DNA of 64,000 nt from Monodelphis domestica (taxonomy: Eukaryota > Chordata > Mammalia > Didelphimorphia > Didelphidae). Below the pieces are notes generated by a model, which saw only the letters and a list, made by a program, of their open reading frames with translations, ran no database searches and was not told the DNA's origin. A program made the position numbers and the translations under genes. The stretch is from NCBI RefSeq assembly GCF_027887165.1, contig NC_077235.1, positions 52,353,895 to 52,417,894 of the forward strand, given 5' to 3'. This document shows positions 22,401-33,710 of the stretch, piece after piece (the first letter of the stretch is position 1; every line of letters begins with the position of its first letter).

Positions 22401-23680
22401 TTTACCTTCTGTTCTCTTCTCATTCATTAGCAATTCCACCCCACCATTCAATTGAAACTGCTCTCTCCATGGTTACTGACTGTATCAACTGATAAATCCA
22501 ATGGCCATTCCTCAGTCCTTTTCCTATTTGATCTCCCACACTGGAGAGACCCCCTATTCCCCTACTCCTTTCTGGTCTTATATTACTGGACTTTCCTGGT
22601 TTCCCCCCTCCATTTCTAACTTCTTTCTAAGTCTCCTTAGCTGGCCCTTTATCTATCTCCCATCCAATAATTGGAGGGATTTGTCAAAATACTGTCATGG
22701 GCTTTCTTCTCATCTTTCACTTTGTCCCCTCACTTAGTGTTTTCATAAACTCCCATGGGTTCAATTATTTCTATGCAGATAACTCCCACCTTTCAATGTC
22801 CATTTCTTTCCTGAACTTAAGTCATCCATTACCTAGAAACCCCATAGACACCTCAAATTCAACATATTTAAAACCTGACTTGTTATCTTGTGCCCCCCCC
22901 CACTCACTAGTCACCCCTCTCTTACTGGAGAAGGCATAACCGTCCAACTGGTTATCCAGATTCGTAACCTTGAAGTTGGCTGAGATTTCTTCCCTCACAC
23001 TTGATATCCTCTCAATTACAAAGTCTTTCTTGTGCATTCTACTTTTACAACATCTAACCTTCTAATTACATTGCAATTCTTTTGGGCTTGGTCCTCATTA
23101 CTTCTCATCTGGGCTCTTGTAGTAGCTTTCTAATTGATCTCCTTGCCACACATCCAGCCCCTCCCCAACTCACCCTTCCTAGACCTATAAACATCCTGTT
23201 CCTAGGGCACAAGGAGGGCCAGAATACTTCTCCATCAAAAAGCAAATAAAAAATTTTAAAAAAATTGACTTGATTTCTTGTTGTTTCTGGAATAAAATTT
23301 AAATTCCTCCACCCAATACCTTGATTTTCCATGTATGGCCCCAGCCTAACATCTCAGACTTATTTTATATTACTACCTTTCATGTAGAGTTGCTGGAAAT
23401 CAACATCCCATTCCCCAAACTCCAAGCATACCCTCCACAACTTGTTCTCTGCTCCTAGAATGTATTGCTTCATCATCCTTTCTTCTTAGAATCTCCAACT
23501 TTCTTCCGGGGTTTGCTTTAATACCACCTCCAGCATGAAGTACTTCATATATACACATATATGTATACACTCACATATATCCTTCATAACCCCTAGTAAT
23601 TTATCAAGTCACCTTCCTTTTTACTTGTCTATCTTACAGAGCAAGCTCCCTTCCCTCCTCTCACCTAGTAGAATGTAAGG
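22400..23680 (+). repeat. L2 LINE ORF2 and 3' region
   Basis: Recognisable L2 polyprotein landmarks occur in order: 'ttcaattgaaactgctctct', then the reverse-transcriptase box region 'ctatgcagataactcccacc' near 22773 (Y-A-D-N-S, a worn YADD box), then 'cacctcaaattcaacatat'. Frames are broken. Confidence 0.7.
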
Positions 23681-23900
23681 GTTTGCAAAGTGCTTTTCTT
23701 GACTTGTACAGGATCATACAATTACAAATCAGTCAACAAACATTTATTAAGCACCTAAAGAAGCCTCATCTATAACATGGAATTCATAATAGTACCTTCT
23801 CCTTAGGTCTATTGTGAGGATCAAAAGAAATAATATCTATAAAGCACATAGAAAACCCTAAAATGTTACAGAAATATTAAGCTATTATTTCTTTTGCTCT
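23680..23900 (+). repeat. Mar1/MIR-type SINE 3' half
   Basis: 'gtctattgtgaggatcaaaa' and 'aatatctataaagcacatag' follow the CORE-SINE 3' order. Confidence 0.5.
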
Positions 23901-24180
23901 GATTTTCTCTTTTAGCCTTGAGTATACATGGGGATCATACACATCCTTTCTACTTGTCTCTTTCCTTCCCCAGCCCCCCAAGGAGGGGTGAGTAAATAAA
24001 AGGAAAAGAGAGAGAACGAGAGAACATTGTTAAATATTTTTGTGGTTGAGACTGAAATATATTAATTAGGTAGTTGCAGGGATTTAATTTTCTAAAATCC
24101 CAAAATGAATTACAAAAGTAAATGGAATTTATGGTAGTTTATTTACAATAGAGGGAAGATATTAAGGAATGAGAGAAAAG

Positions 24181-24182
<2 letters not shown>

Positions 24183-24252
<70 letters not shown>

Positions 24253-24271
24253 GATCTCGATCGATCGATCA
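24183..24271. repeat. (GA)n microsatellite followed by TCGA units, inside the LTR
   Basis: About 34 GA units run from 24183 to 24250, followed by tcgatctcgatcgatcgatc. This is the longest dinucleotide tract in the window. Confidence 0.95.
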
Positions 24272-24807
24272 ATGGATCCATCTCTGGCTTCTTCTGATAT
24301 CAGTTAGAATTTCTAAGCCCCAGCCAAGGGAAAAGAGTTGATGGGCCTTTCTAGGAGGTTTAGACTTCTGAGAAAGGCCGGGTCACTAAGTCACCCTTTC
24401 ACTCACCAAGGTGACCGTCTAAATGGAAAAGTAGTCTGAGGTCTCCTGCATGAGTTCCTCCAGGGGTCCAGTTTCTCCAGTCCAACTTCCAGTCAGAGAA
24501 TCCTCCATCCAACAGGAATCTTCAATTAAATATATCTCTTCTGGCCTCTGGTCCTCTTTTTAAAGATCTTTTTCTCTTATGTCACCTCCCCTAAATTTCA
24601 TGTCTACCAATCACAGCAGATGCTTTTCTCCAAGACTGCCCTCTCTTTAGTCCACACCTTCTTTGGTTAGATTATATCTTTTTGGGTTACTTAACACCTT
24701 TTTTGGTTAGTTTACCTTTTGTAGTTAAAATGGGTAGATCTACTTAAAATACTGAGTTATCACCTTTTGGGGATTAAAATCTAAAAATAGATTGGATTAA
24801 TCCCAAT

Positions 24808-24965
24808 AAAGGAAGAGCTAAGTACCTTCATTGTTACCATCAGAGGATTGCAATTTAATCTTCAGGATGAAGGAAGAGCTAAGTATCTTCATTGTTACAC
24901 TCAAGGGATTACAATTTAATCTTCACAATAAAGGAAGATCTTCATTGTTAAAAATCAGGAGATAG
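24808..24965 (-). repeat. Short tandem units in the U3 part of the LTR
   Basis: The phrases 'aaggaagagctaagta', 'cttcattgtta' and 'aatttaatcttca' recur about three times at roughly 60-bp spacing. The third unit is shortened. Repeated blocks in U3 are often enhancer duplications; that role is inferred. Confidence 0.6.
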
Positions 24966-24999
24966 TGAAATCCAATCTTCACAACATCAAAGGCATTTT

Positions 25000-26225
25000 T
25001 TCATTGGCCCTATGGTGCCAAGGCAGATTGGATAGGTTGGAGCCCTTGTACTCCAGGGTCTGCTGTTCAAGACAGAAAACAGTGCTAGAAGCTTATGTAT
25101 AGAGGATCTCCCAACAGCACATAAAGGTGAATGTCTAGGCAGGCAACATTAAGCATTGATATTTGTAATCGTGTATTTATGTGTATTTATGTACACATAT
25201 GTACAATATTTAAGGTAAATGCATTTTGTAGATGTGGGTGGGTACATCTGTAAAAGTTTCAAATACCCAGACAGGGTATACTGTTCTCAGCTTTGACTCA
25301 TCACCATCCTACAATGTTAGAGGTAGAAGGGACCTTATATTACCTAGGAGATCTGTAGACAGGAAGCAACTTGCTCAAGGTAACATAGCAAAGTAAAGGT
25401 CAAAGTGAGGCTCCAACATTGATTTGGGGACCCTGGAATCTAGTCCTCTTTTTACTGGGTTATGGGATGTTCAGGGAGAACTAGATCCTCTGGTGTGAAG
25501 GTTTGCTGAGCTATTTTTAGAGCTGCTCATCCCACTTGGGTGTCCATCTTTCACTCAACTCTCACCTGTGACTCCAAGAAGGCATAGCATACTCATTTCT
25601 CCTGGGCTTCTGGCTATGATAAGGTTAGAGGAGAGAAGAAGAGACTCTCCTGAAATGGGAGATCAGTTTTTCTTGTTGAGTCCTCCGCGTCACCATGTGC
25701 TTGCTCTAAGACAGCTCCCAAATGACAGCAGTGGCTTGCCTGTGCTCCTGCTTAAACTGAACTGTAGTTATAGTCAAGACAAATTCATTTCAATTTAGAA
25801 AATCTTGCATGTTCTGTGGGCCACATCTCAGAAGGTTTGGGGCCCTGGCAGCAGGATTGTCTTTACATGTGGAAATCTTGCCTATCCTTTAAGACCCAGA
25901 TCAGATGCCAACTTTCTCCTCCCTCCTTGCACGAGAAAGAGTCCTTGCATTGGAACCATACAACTTAGCTTCAAGCCCAAACTCTGCTCCTTAGTACTTG
26001 TGTTACTTTGGGAAAGTCATTTAATGTCCTTGGGCCTCAATTTCTTCCACTGTCAAAAGAGAGGATTCAAAGGGACTTTGGAGGTGTTTTAACTTGAAAT
26101 ACATCATCCTTCCTTGGAATTGATCTCTCCCACTCTAGTAGGACCTCTTCTATGCTCTATCATCAAAAGAAGACTATTACTTGGGTTTAAGTGCCCTCTC
26201 ATTCCCAATAGACTATTACTTCCTT
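25000..26225. other. Mostly unassigned; MIR scrap and possible L2 scraps
   Basis: 25300-25450 resembles a MIR/Ther relic ('ttagaggtagaagggacctt'). 25860-26225 has weak similarity to L2 3' sequence ('cttgcctatcctttaagacc'). No exon is seen. Confidence 0.35.
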
Positions 26226-26345
26226 GAAAGCTGCATACTAGAAAGCAGGACACCTGGATCCAAATACTAGCTGATTCACCTTAACCTCTTGGAGACTCAG
26301 TTTCCTCCTCTAAAAAAATGAGGGTATATCTGATGAAGGCATTCC
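26225..26345 (+). repeat. MIR-type SINE fragment
   Basis: 'aggacacctggatccaaat' and 'gagactcagtttcctcctct' are in MIR order. Confidence 0.5.
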
Positions 26346-26559
26346 TTTTAAGGAAGTAAGAAATCTATACAAATGCCATGGAAATGGACATGAAGGGGGG
26401 GAAGCCCTGGCAGCAACCAGACCAATAACAGTGTAGTATTGAGTAGAGTGGTACAGCTGAGGAGCTTGAAGGTCCCAGGTAAATAGTCTCAGGTTAGGAA
26501 CTGAGGCCACAAAGAGAAAAGAAGAGCCAGACCAGTATTTTAAAAAATTTTATTGTTCA

Positions 26560-26865
26560 TCTAGAGATAGCCCAAAATGAATGAGTAACATTATAGCAAC
26601 TGTAAGCAGAGACTCAGAAAAAAATGGATTTTTCCATAAATATATTACACATCTGGTCAAAATGAACAAGAAATTTAAAAAAATCAAATAAAAGTTTTGG
26701 AAGAAAGAATTGGAAGAAGGATAAATAGCTTTGAAGAGAAGTCCATGAAAACTAGAATAGACAAAATAGAAATGACTCCATGAGACAGCAAAAAAAAAAA
26801 GCTGGAAAACAGATTAAGGAGAAATCATTTAAGAAATCACTGGAATCCCCTGAAAACCATGACTT
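26560..26865 (+). repeat. Possible L1 ORF1 fragment
   Basis: A-rich sequence with Lys/Glu/Asn-rich broken frames of coiled-coil-like composition, ending near 'actggaatcccctgaaaacc'. It resembles the 5' part of L1 ORF1. No decisive motif is visible. Confidence 0.3.
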
Positions 26866-26869
26866 TTTA

Positions 26870-27045
26870 AAAAACTCTTACTTTCTTAGTGACAGCTCTT
26901 AAGACAGAAGAGCAAGGGCTAGGCAGTTAGGGTTAAATGACTTGCCCAGAGTCACACAGTTAGGAAGTCTCTAAGGCCAAATTTGAACCCAAATACTCCT
27001 AACTCCAGGTCTGGTGTTCTAGCCACTCTGTTACCTAGCTGCCCC
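26870..27045 (-). mobile_element. tRNA-headed SINE
   Basis: On the plus strand it reads 'aactcttactttcttagtga', 'gagcaagggctaggcagtta', 'cttgcccagagtcacacag' and finally 'ttacctagctgcccc'. This is the full-length reverse complement of the family at 13843. Confidence 0.75.
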
Positions 27046-27049
27046 TGTG

Positions 27050-27225
27050 ATTTTTTACTTTATATTATTTTAATTTTTAAAATTATACATAGAAACATTT
27101 TTACTATCTTTTCTACCATTTTGTGATTCAGATTCTCTCCCTCCCCACAATAGTAAATGATATGTTATAAGTTATATCAATGCCTTCATGCAATATATAT
27201 TTCCAAATTTCCAATGCTGTGATAG
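27050..27225 (-). repeat. L1 3' UTR relic
   Basis: T-rich start followed by 'gattcagattctctccctcc' and 'tgccttcatgcaatatata'. It resembles the other reverse-strand L1 tails at 32485 and 58848. Confidence 0.4.
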
Positions 27226-27960
27226 ATCATTTTTTTCAAGCCTGAACCAGAGGGCAAATGAAGGTAGAAAGTATTCACCAATCACTTCACAAAAGGACCC
27301 TCAAAAGGAAAAGGCTCTAGCATATCCTGTCAAAAAAATCTAGATAAGAAAAAGAAAAAAATGCTATATCTCTCCAGAAAGAAACAGTGTAGATACCTAC
27401 AACAATTAGCACCCAGCTTCTCCTCCAAAGGAGGATTGAGTGGGTGAGGGTACAGAATGGAATAGCAGTTCATTTAGAAAGATTAAACTCAACAGAAAAT
27501 AAAGAGTGGGAATGGTGGTTAAGAGGAAAGGTAATACTGGGGATGATCTAGTTAGTTTTACAATTAAAACAAATGTACTTATCCTTAAAAAGGGGAGCAG
27601 TATTAAAAGAGGGAAAAAAGAAACATAATTAGAATCTAGGGAGAGTTCTTATCAATTGGGAAATGGCTGAGCAAATTGGGTTACTTGACTATAAAACAAT
27701 ATTACTGTGCTATAAGAAATGATGAAAGAGAATTTAAAGGAATCTTGGGAAGTAGGAAGTGATGAAGAATGAAATGGGGAGGACCAGGAGAACAATTTTT
27801 ATAATTACGACAACATTGGAAAGAAAAATGACTTCAAAAGACTTAAGAACTCTGTTCAACCATGTTTTCAGAAGACCTAGGATGAAGCATGTCATCCAGC
27901 TCCTGACAGAGAGGTAATAGACACAATATACAGAAAGGAGGATCCATTTATGGACTGTGT
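27225..27960 (+). repeat. Old L1/HAL1-like relic
   Basis: The first half is A-rich with ORF1-like composition. Near 27653 an L1 3' landmark appears ('caattgggaaatggctgagc'), followed by 'aggaccaggagaacaattt' near 27780. A half-L1 type element, in which ORF1 joins directly to the 3' region, would explain this. Assignment is tentative. Confidence 0.4.
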
Positions 27961-28119
27961 GGCCTAATTTTTCTTGATCATACTTATTTGCCCCAAGGCT
28001 TTCCCCCCTTCATTTCCTCTCCGTTTTTAATTATCAAGGAAGGTTGGCTAAGTCTCGGGGTAGTTAGGAATAATGTTGCTAAGAAGAAAAGAGGGTCATT
28101 GAAATATTTTTTAAATCCA

Positions 28120-28400
28120 TAAGAGACCCCAAAGTGCTGGGAGAAAAGGTGCCCATATGTACAAAAATGTTTATAACAACTCTTTTTGTGGTAGTAACAA
28201 AGAATTGGAAATTGAAGAGGTAGCCATCATTTGGGGAATGGCTAAACAAGTTATTGCATATAAATGTGATAGAATACTATTGTGCTTTAATAAATGAAAG
28301 GGATGGTTTTGGAGTAACTTGTGAAAACCTATATGAACTAATATAGAGTGAAGTGAGCAGAACCAGAAGAAATGGTGTCTCTAAGAATAGTAACGTTAAG
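28120..28400 (+). repeat. L1 3' region relic
   Basis: 'gtgcccatatgtacaaaaat', 'atttggggaatggctaaac' and 'gtgaagtgagcagaaccaga' are in L1 order. Confidence 0.6.
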
Positions 28401-28419
28401 ACAAATAACTTAAAAAACA

Positions 28420-29193
28420 TTTTTTGAATTAATTTAGTCAATTTAGAACATTATTCCTTGGTTAAAATAGTCACATTATTTCCCTCCCTCCCCTTTACCC
28501 ACCCTACCCGCAGCCAACACCCAATTTCATTGGGGATTACTTGTGTCCTTGATAAGAACCTATTTCCATGTTGCTGTTAGCATTAGGATATTCATTTAGA
28601 GTCTCCATCCCCAACTATATCCCTTCAACCCATGTATTCAAGCAGTTGTTTTTCTATGTTTCTACTCCCACAGTTTTCCCTCTGAATGTGGATAGTGTTT
28701 TTTCTCATAGATCCCTCCAAGTTGTTCAGGGTCACTGCATTGACACTAATGGAGAAGTCCATTACATTTGATTGTGCCACACTGTATCAGTCTCTGTGTA
28801 CAATGTTCTCCTGGTTCTGCTCCTCTCACTCTGCATCAATTCCTGGAGGTTGTTCCAGTCTCCATGGAATTCCTCCACTTTATTATTCCTTTTAGCACAA
28901 TAGTATTCCATCACCAACAGATACCACAATTTGTTCAGCCATTCTCCAATTGAAGGGCATCCCCTCATTTTCCAATTTTTTGCCACCTCAAAGAGCACAG
29001 TGATGAATATTCTTGTACATGTCTTTTTCCTTATTATCTCTTTGAGGTACAAACCCAGCAGTGCTATGGCTGGATCAAAGGGCAGACAGACTTTTATCGC
29101 CCTTTGGGCATAGTTCCAAGTTGCCCTCCAGGATTGTTGGATCGATTCACAACTCCACCAGCAATGAATTAATGTCCCGACTTTGCCACATCA
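28420..29193 (-). mobile_element. 5'-truncated L1, minus strand
   Basis: This is the reverse complement of the L1 tails at 9582-10564. The 3' UTR lies at the left, and ORF2 C-terminal codons read on the minus strand from about 29052 to 28762 (for example KNWKMRGCPSIGEWLNKLWY). Similarity ends at 'gactttgccacatca' near 29193. Related 'ataacttaaaaa' and 'ataaacttaaaaa' strings near 28405 and 29205 may be a worn target duplication. Confidence 0.8.
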
Positions 29194-29640
29194 AACAACT
29201 TTGATAAACTTAAAAAGCTGAAGCAGGCAGATAACTAATTAATCAAAAAACCCAAAATTCAATTTAAAAAAGAATGCAAAAAATGCACAGATGAGAAAAA
29301 AGTTAGAAGAAAAACTTGATGAGAATGACTGTTTTGAAAATAGCATACAGAATTAACTGGTTTTTTTTAAAACAAAAGAAAGAAGTGTGAAGTGGTTTCG
29401 TTTAAAATCCTTCTGCCGTCTGTGTTTAGGGAAATGCTCATTTTTGGTATGTTTTCATTCAGATTTTTTTTTCAGAAATAAGTTCTGTTTTGGATATTTA
29501 ATTTGAGATGCATATGGGATATCCTGCTAGAGACACAAATATAGATATATCTTATTTGCATGATCAGTTACTTGCAGGTCAGAGATGATCAGCTGAATCC
29601 ATGGGAGCCCATGTCCTGGGCTATATAGAGAAGAAAACCT
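29193..29640. other. A-rich unassigned stretch
   Basis: The first half (29200-29370) could be L1 ORF1-derived by composition. Nothing else can be assigned. Confidence 0.3.
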
Positions 29641-30140
29641 AACCAAAAGACCTGGGTTTCACTGAAGAAGGAGGGGTCAATCAGATAGAAGGAGAAGCGA
29701 GAGAGCAAAGCCTTAGAGGAGAAATTGAAATGCTCCAGAGATGTCAGAAACAATGCAGATTGAGTAAAGACTGCTAGATATGGCCATCAATGGATGTCTG
29801 GTAATTTGGAAAACAGATATTTCAACTGAGTGAAGTTTCAAGCCCGGTTCCAAGGACTTGAGAACTGAGTGGGAAGACAGAAGGTAGAAGTAAAGTGAAT
29901 CAAAGGGCAGACATAGCTTTTTCTAGGTGCTTGAAAAGGAAAATGGACAGGAGGAAAGGTTGCTTAAGAGGATGATAGGATCCTGGGGAACTTTTCAGGA
30001 TAGGAGACACCTGGATATATTTGTAGACTCTGGAGAAGGACTGGGCATATAGGGGAAAAATAAGCCTTGGCCCTGGCAAGTGATTCAAATGTAGAATTTG
30101 ATACTATTTTATCAATAGAAAATGATATTAAATAAGACAT
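29640..30140 (-). repeat. L2 LINE relic
   Basis: Reverse-complement L2 landmarks such as 'gatcagctgaatccatggga' (near 29587) and 'agaaggagaagcgagagagc' are in the order seen at 33700-33850, but heavily worn. Confidence 0.4.
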
Positions 30141-30284
30141 TGCCCTCTCTGAAAGACTACTAGAATGTTCCACCTGCAGCTTAGATTCTGTGTTTTGCCC
30201 CTTCGTAAGAGTATTATCCTTTTAAAGAAGAAACTGTAAGGTTTTTTTCTCTGTTTTCCTAGTGCTTAGCACATTGTTGGTGTT

Positions 30285-30525
30285 TTGTTGTTCAGTTGTG
30301 TCCAACTCTAAGTCCCATGGACTTTGTCCATGAGGTTTTCTTGGCAAAGATACTGGAGTAGTTTGCCATTTTCTTCTCCAGCACACCTCTATTTTACAGA
30401 TGGGAAACTGAGGCAAATGAGGTTTAAGTAACTTGCCCAGAGTCACACAGCTAGTAAGTATCTGAGGTTGGATTTGAACTCTGATCTTTCTTACCCCAGA
30501 CCTGGTGCTCTATTCATTGTACCCT
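30285..30525 (-). mobile_element. RTE-tailed tRNA-headed SINE
   Basis: Starts with the reverse complement of the RTE-like tail ('gttgttcagttgtgtccaac', near 30290) and proceeds through 'aggttttcttggcaaaga' and 'gcccagagtcacacagctag'. It ends at 'cctggtgctctattcattg'. Confidence 0.8.
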
Positions 30526-30729
30526 GATTTTCACATAGTGCTTAATAAATGCTTTTTTGTTCACATACACTGAAGATGTGAGTGTTTGGGAGGAATGAAT
30601 GATTGTAGATAGCAGTCTATGGCAGGAGATGGGATCAGATGCACAAGTAGAGATGATAGCTTTGATGAGGGGAAAGGTCACCACTTCTTCAGAAACTGGA
30701 GCAAAGGAGGAGAAGCCATACAGAATCCC

Positions 30730-31590
30730 ATCAGCAACAAAGGTACACTGAGGCAGAGCTCCAAGTATAGTCAGTTCATTAGGGAAAACAGTGGCCTCTA
30801 ATAAATTGGATCCAAAACCTTCCTCACAGTCAAGGACCCCTTCTGCTTGAGGGTTGCAAATGTTTATACAGAACGATGAAAATAAAAATATATGACGTGG
30901 TACAATTTCTTATTGGTTACTTCTAGAAATGGGGAACTCCTCTGACTAGCTAAGGGCAATGCCCACCAACCAAGACTGTTTGGTCAGCTGGCCATTTCAC
31001 AGGTCATCAATTAGTAATATTCTGTCAAGAGTATTAGGGGGAGCTTTCCTTGGGTCATAAAACTTTCCACAGGTCATGAGACCCTGTCAGCAAGGTCTTG
31101 GTCCTTCTGCAGGCCATCTGGCCACCTCAGGGGTTTGCTCAGCAACATTCTGGGGTTTTAGAACACTGGGACCAGGGTTAAGGGGCTCTTAGGAAGTTGT
31201 GGTTTTAAAACAAAGGTCACTTAGGAGTTGCAGTAGTTATTCATAGAGTTGAGAGGTGTTGCTAAGGCACTTGAATCTTATTTCAAGCATCACATACTTA
31301 GAATTGGGGGAGGGATCAGTGCTAATACAGCAGCACAAACTAAAATCTATATAACAGGTATACTTAATAAAGCATAAACCTATCCAAGTGCAATTAATAT
31401 AATCAATGATACATGAAAAGTATCACCAACACATGGGTTAATTCTAACCTATATAACACTTATTTATACAGCATTTACTAACATAATTAATTCAAACAAT
31501 ACTATTTTGCTTAACTCACTAAATACAATCACTATACTCATTAAATCACAGTGAACTATGTAAATACTGATGAAAATGAATAGGGGTATC
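30730..31590. other. Unclassified stretch, possibly LTR-related
   Basis: The sequence does not match any LINE or SINE I recognise. The right half is A/T-rich with repeated 'taataaa' and 'ctatataac' type strings. No terminal TG/CA pair with a target duplication was found, so an LTR remains a guess. Confidence 0.2.
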
Positions 31591-31785
31591 AGAATTATTT
31601 TCATAGCATCTACTATGTGCTAGGCACTGTGCTTGCTACTGGAGATAAATTTGCAAAGAATGGAATAATCCCCATTCATTTGGAGGTTACATTCCAGTTG
31701 TGGAAACAACAGGGACATGTATAAATATATACAGAAAAATACAATTCTAAGGGTCTTTAGGATAGTGAATAGAGAGATAAGGCAG
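31590..31785 (-). repeat. L2 3'-end relic
   Basis: 'tactatgtgctaggcactgt' is followed by 'tttggaggttacattccag', the usual reverse-complement L2 3' end. Confidence 0.6.
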
Positions 31786-31791
31786 AGCTTG

Positions 31792-32010
31792 TGATGAAAA
31801 AAATCCCTTTCTTTTCTCAGTAAAGTATGAGGTGAGGTCTTCTAGATTGGAGGGTGGAGGGTCAGCGACTAGGCTAGTGTTAGCAGATTGAAGAAAGAAG
31901 AGAAGGCTTAGAACAGCTGCTGAGAGTCAGAAGATAGTCTTGAGCATTGGGAAGAGTAAGAGTATTTTTCTGCTCTGAAAGTTATAGGGGGAATACACAC
32001 TACCTTTGCA
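31792..32010. repeat. Unclassified interspersed repeat, copy A
   Basis: About 219 bp, strongly similar to 37131-37359. Shared landmarks are 'ctttcttttctcagtaaagt', 'ttgaagaaagaagagaagg', 'acagctgctgagag' and 'catactacctttgcag'-like ends. It carries no open frame of note and I do not recognise the family. Confidence 0.7.
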
Positions 32011-32155
32011 GTCAGGGGACCTGGATTCAAATTTTACCTCTGAAACTTTCTGTGTGATTGGAGCAAGCCACTTTACTAAACTTCTGAGCCTGTTTCCTCT
32101 TTTAAATAGGGGCACTAATTCATGCACTAGGGTCATTGTTCTTTGGTGATTGTAG
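32010..32155 (+). repeat. MIR-type SINE
   Basis: 'gtcaggggacctggattcaa' then 'gcctgtttcctcttttaaat', in MIR order. Confidence 0.55.
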
Positions 32156-32164
32156 GCCATTCAC

Positions 32165-32345
32165 TAAACTTTAATAAAAATCATTTGTTTGTTACATTAA
32201 AAATCTCCTTCTTCCTCCCCTCCCAGCACTAGAGAAGGCATCATTTGACCAAAAGAATGTAAATGTAAAACTATGTCATGCATGTTTCTCTTTGTCAGTT
32301 CTTTCTTTGGAAGTTTACATCCACAGTTATTCTTTGTAAAGCGCT
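32165..32345 (-). repeat. L1-like 3' UTR relic
   Basis: T-rich start, then 'ccctcccagcactagagaag' and 'ttctttctttggaagttta', resembling the reverse-strand L1 tail at 61465. Confidence 0.4.
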
Positions 32346-32484
32346 ATTCACTTAGCCAGCTGGCCCTTTTTAAGCACTATGGGCTATGTACTGGGTTGAG
32401 AACTAAAAATAGAAAGGCATGCTCTCAAGGAGCTCACCATCTAATGGGGGATAAAGCATGAAAAGAACAGTGTGCATAAATGAT

Positions 32485-32628
32485 ATATAGATAATTGGTT
32501 TTCTTAAAAATTTAGACTTCCAAATTCTCGCCCTTGCTCTCTCCCCTACCCATTAAGAAGGCAAGCAATGTATCTATTACATATATGAAGTCATGCAAAT
32601 TATTTCCATACAGAAAAGGTATATGTAG
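32485..32628 (-). mobile_element. Short L1 3' tail inserted in L2
   Basis: 'ttccaaattctcgcccttg' and 'aagaaggcaagcaatgtat' followed by 'aagtcatgcaaattatttcc' match other reverse-strand L1 3' UTRs. L2 resumes on both sides. Confidence 0.5.
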
Positions 32629-33007
32629 TGTCAATGGAAGGTAATCTCAAAGGGAAGAGACTAGCAGTTTGGAGCACTGAGGATGGACTTCTGCAGAAAC
32701 AGGGCTTTGAGCTGAATCTGGGCAGAAGCTAGGAGTTGGAAGTGAGACTTGTAAATTAAGTGGATGGGGAGTATATAGTAGAAGAAGCCTAAGGAGGTAG
32801 AAAGCAGCCTGTTGTGAATAGACTTGATTGCCAATCAGGATTGTCTATTTGATCCTAAGGATAATAGGGAGCCCCTGTAGTTTATTGAATAGGGAGGTGA
32901 TATGGTCAGATCAGTGCTTGAAGAAGACCATTTTAGCAGTTGAGTAGAGGATGAATTTAGAATGGAATTAGAAAGACCAATCAGAAGGCTCCTACAATAG
33001 TCGAGAT

Positions 33008-33214
33008 CAGTGATGGTGAACCTTTTAGAGACTGAGTTCCCAAACTGCAACCCTCATGCCATATGTGCGCCCACCCCAGATAGGGGAGGAAAGAAGTACT
33101 CCCATTGGGCTGCTAGGCAGAGGGTTGGGTCATGTGAGAAATGTCCTCAGGCATGTGGAGATGGGGAAAGGAACTTCCACCTCCAGCATGCGTGCCATAG
33201 GTTTGCCAACATGG
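33008..33214. mobile_element. Short non-autonomous hAT element
   Basis: Terminal inverted repeats are cagtgatggtgaacct on the left and its worn complement aggtttgccaacatgg on the right. The 8-bp flanks gtcgagat (33000-33007) and gtctagat (33215-33222) differ at one base and form the target duplication. Internal sequence ('tactcccattgggctgc') matches the longer element at 360-869 ('cactcccattggactgc'). It lies inside the L2 copy. Confidence 0.8.
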
Positions 33215-33580
33215 GTCTAGATGATAGATAATGAGAACCTGTACCAAGATGGTGGTGGCTGTATTTATGGTGAGTGCAAAAGGTGTTGCAAAGGTAAAAA
33301 AAAGACTTGCTTTCTGAACAGATAACTGCAAGGATGTCGGTGCCCTTGACAGTAATAGGAAAATTCAGAAAAGGAGAGCATTCGGGAAGGGAGAGGGGAA
33401 GATAATGAGTTTTGCTTTAGACACATCTAGTTTTATATACCTGTAGGGCATTCAGTTTGAATTGCAAAATATGTAGTTGCTAATATGGTACTGGAGCTCA
33501 GGAGAGGGAACAGGGATGGATATATAGATAATAGTTGAATTCATGGGAATTGGTGGAATTCATAGGAAGGTGGTATAGAT

Positions 33581-33710
33581 CAGAGATGGACAAACTACCC
33601 CTTGTGGGCCAAATCTCTTCCTCCACCATTTTTGTAAGAGTGGTTTATTACTCTTAATTTTGGGGCTATATAAAAACAGGCAGTGGACTATAGATTGATG
33701 ACCTTTGGTT
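33581..33710. repeat. Possible second hAT-like relic
   Basis: 'cagagatggacaaactac' and 'cccttgtgggccaaatct' resemble hAT termini and subterminal sequence, and the piece interrupts L2. The right end is not resolved. Confidence 0.3.

Larger units (their letters stand above)
24028..24983 (-). mobile_element. Solitary LTR of an endogenous retrovirus
   Basis: The 956-bp unit begins TG and ends CA on both strands and is flanked by a 4-bp direct repeat, acat, at 24024-24027 and 24984-24987. On the minus strand it has an AATAAA at 24138-24143 near its 3' end. An A/T-rich TATA-like stretch lies near 24551-24569. Near its 5' end is an array of about three related units. A GA/TC microsatellite and a TCGA run sit between the TATA-like site and the poly(A) signal. 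No viral gene lies on either side, so it is a solo LTR left by recombination. The 4-bp duplication is compatible with a gammaretrovirus-like group; I cannot name the family. Confidence 0.75.

Noticed and set aside
28399..29215. 'cttaaaaa' strings as the target duplication of the minus-strand L1
   Set aside because: They are not immediately adjacent to the right edge of L1 similarity and are low in complexity; kept only as a hint.
33573..33696. gtatagat and ctatagat as a target duplication for a second hAT element
   Set aside because: The inner boundary they imply does not give matching terminal inverted repeats, so the match is probably coincidence.
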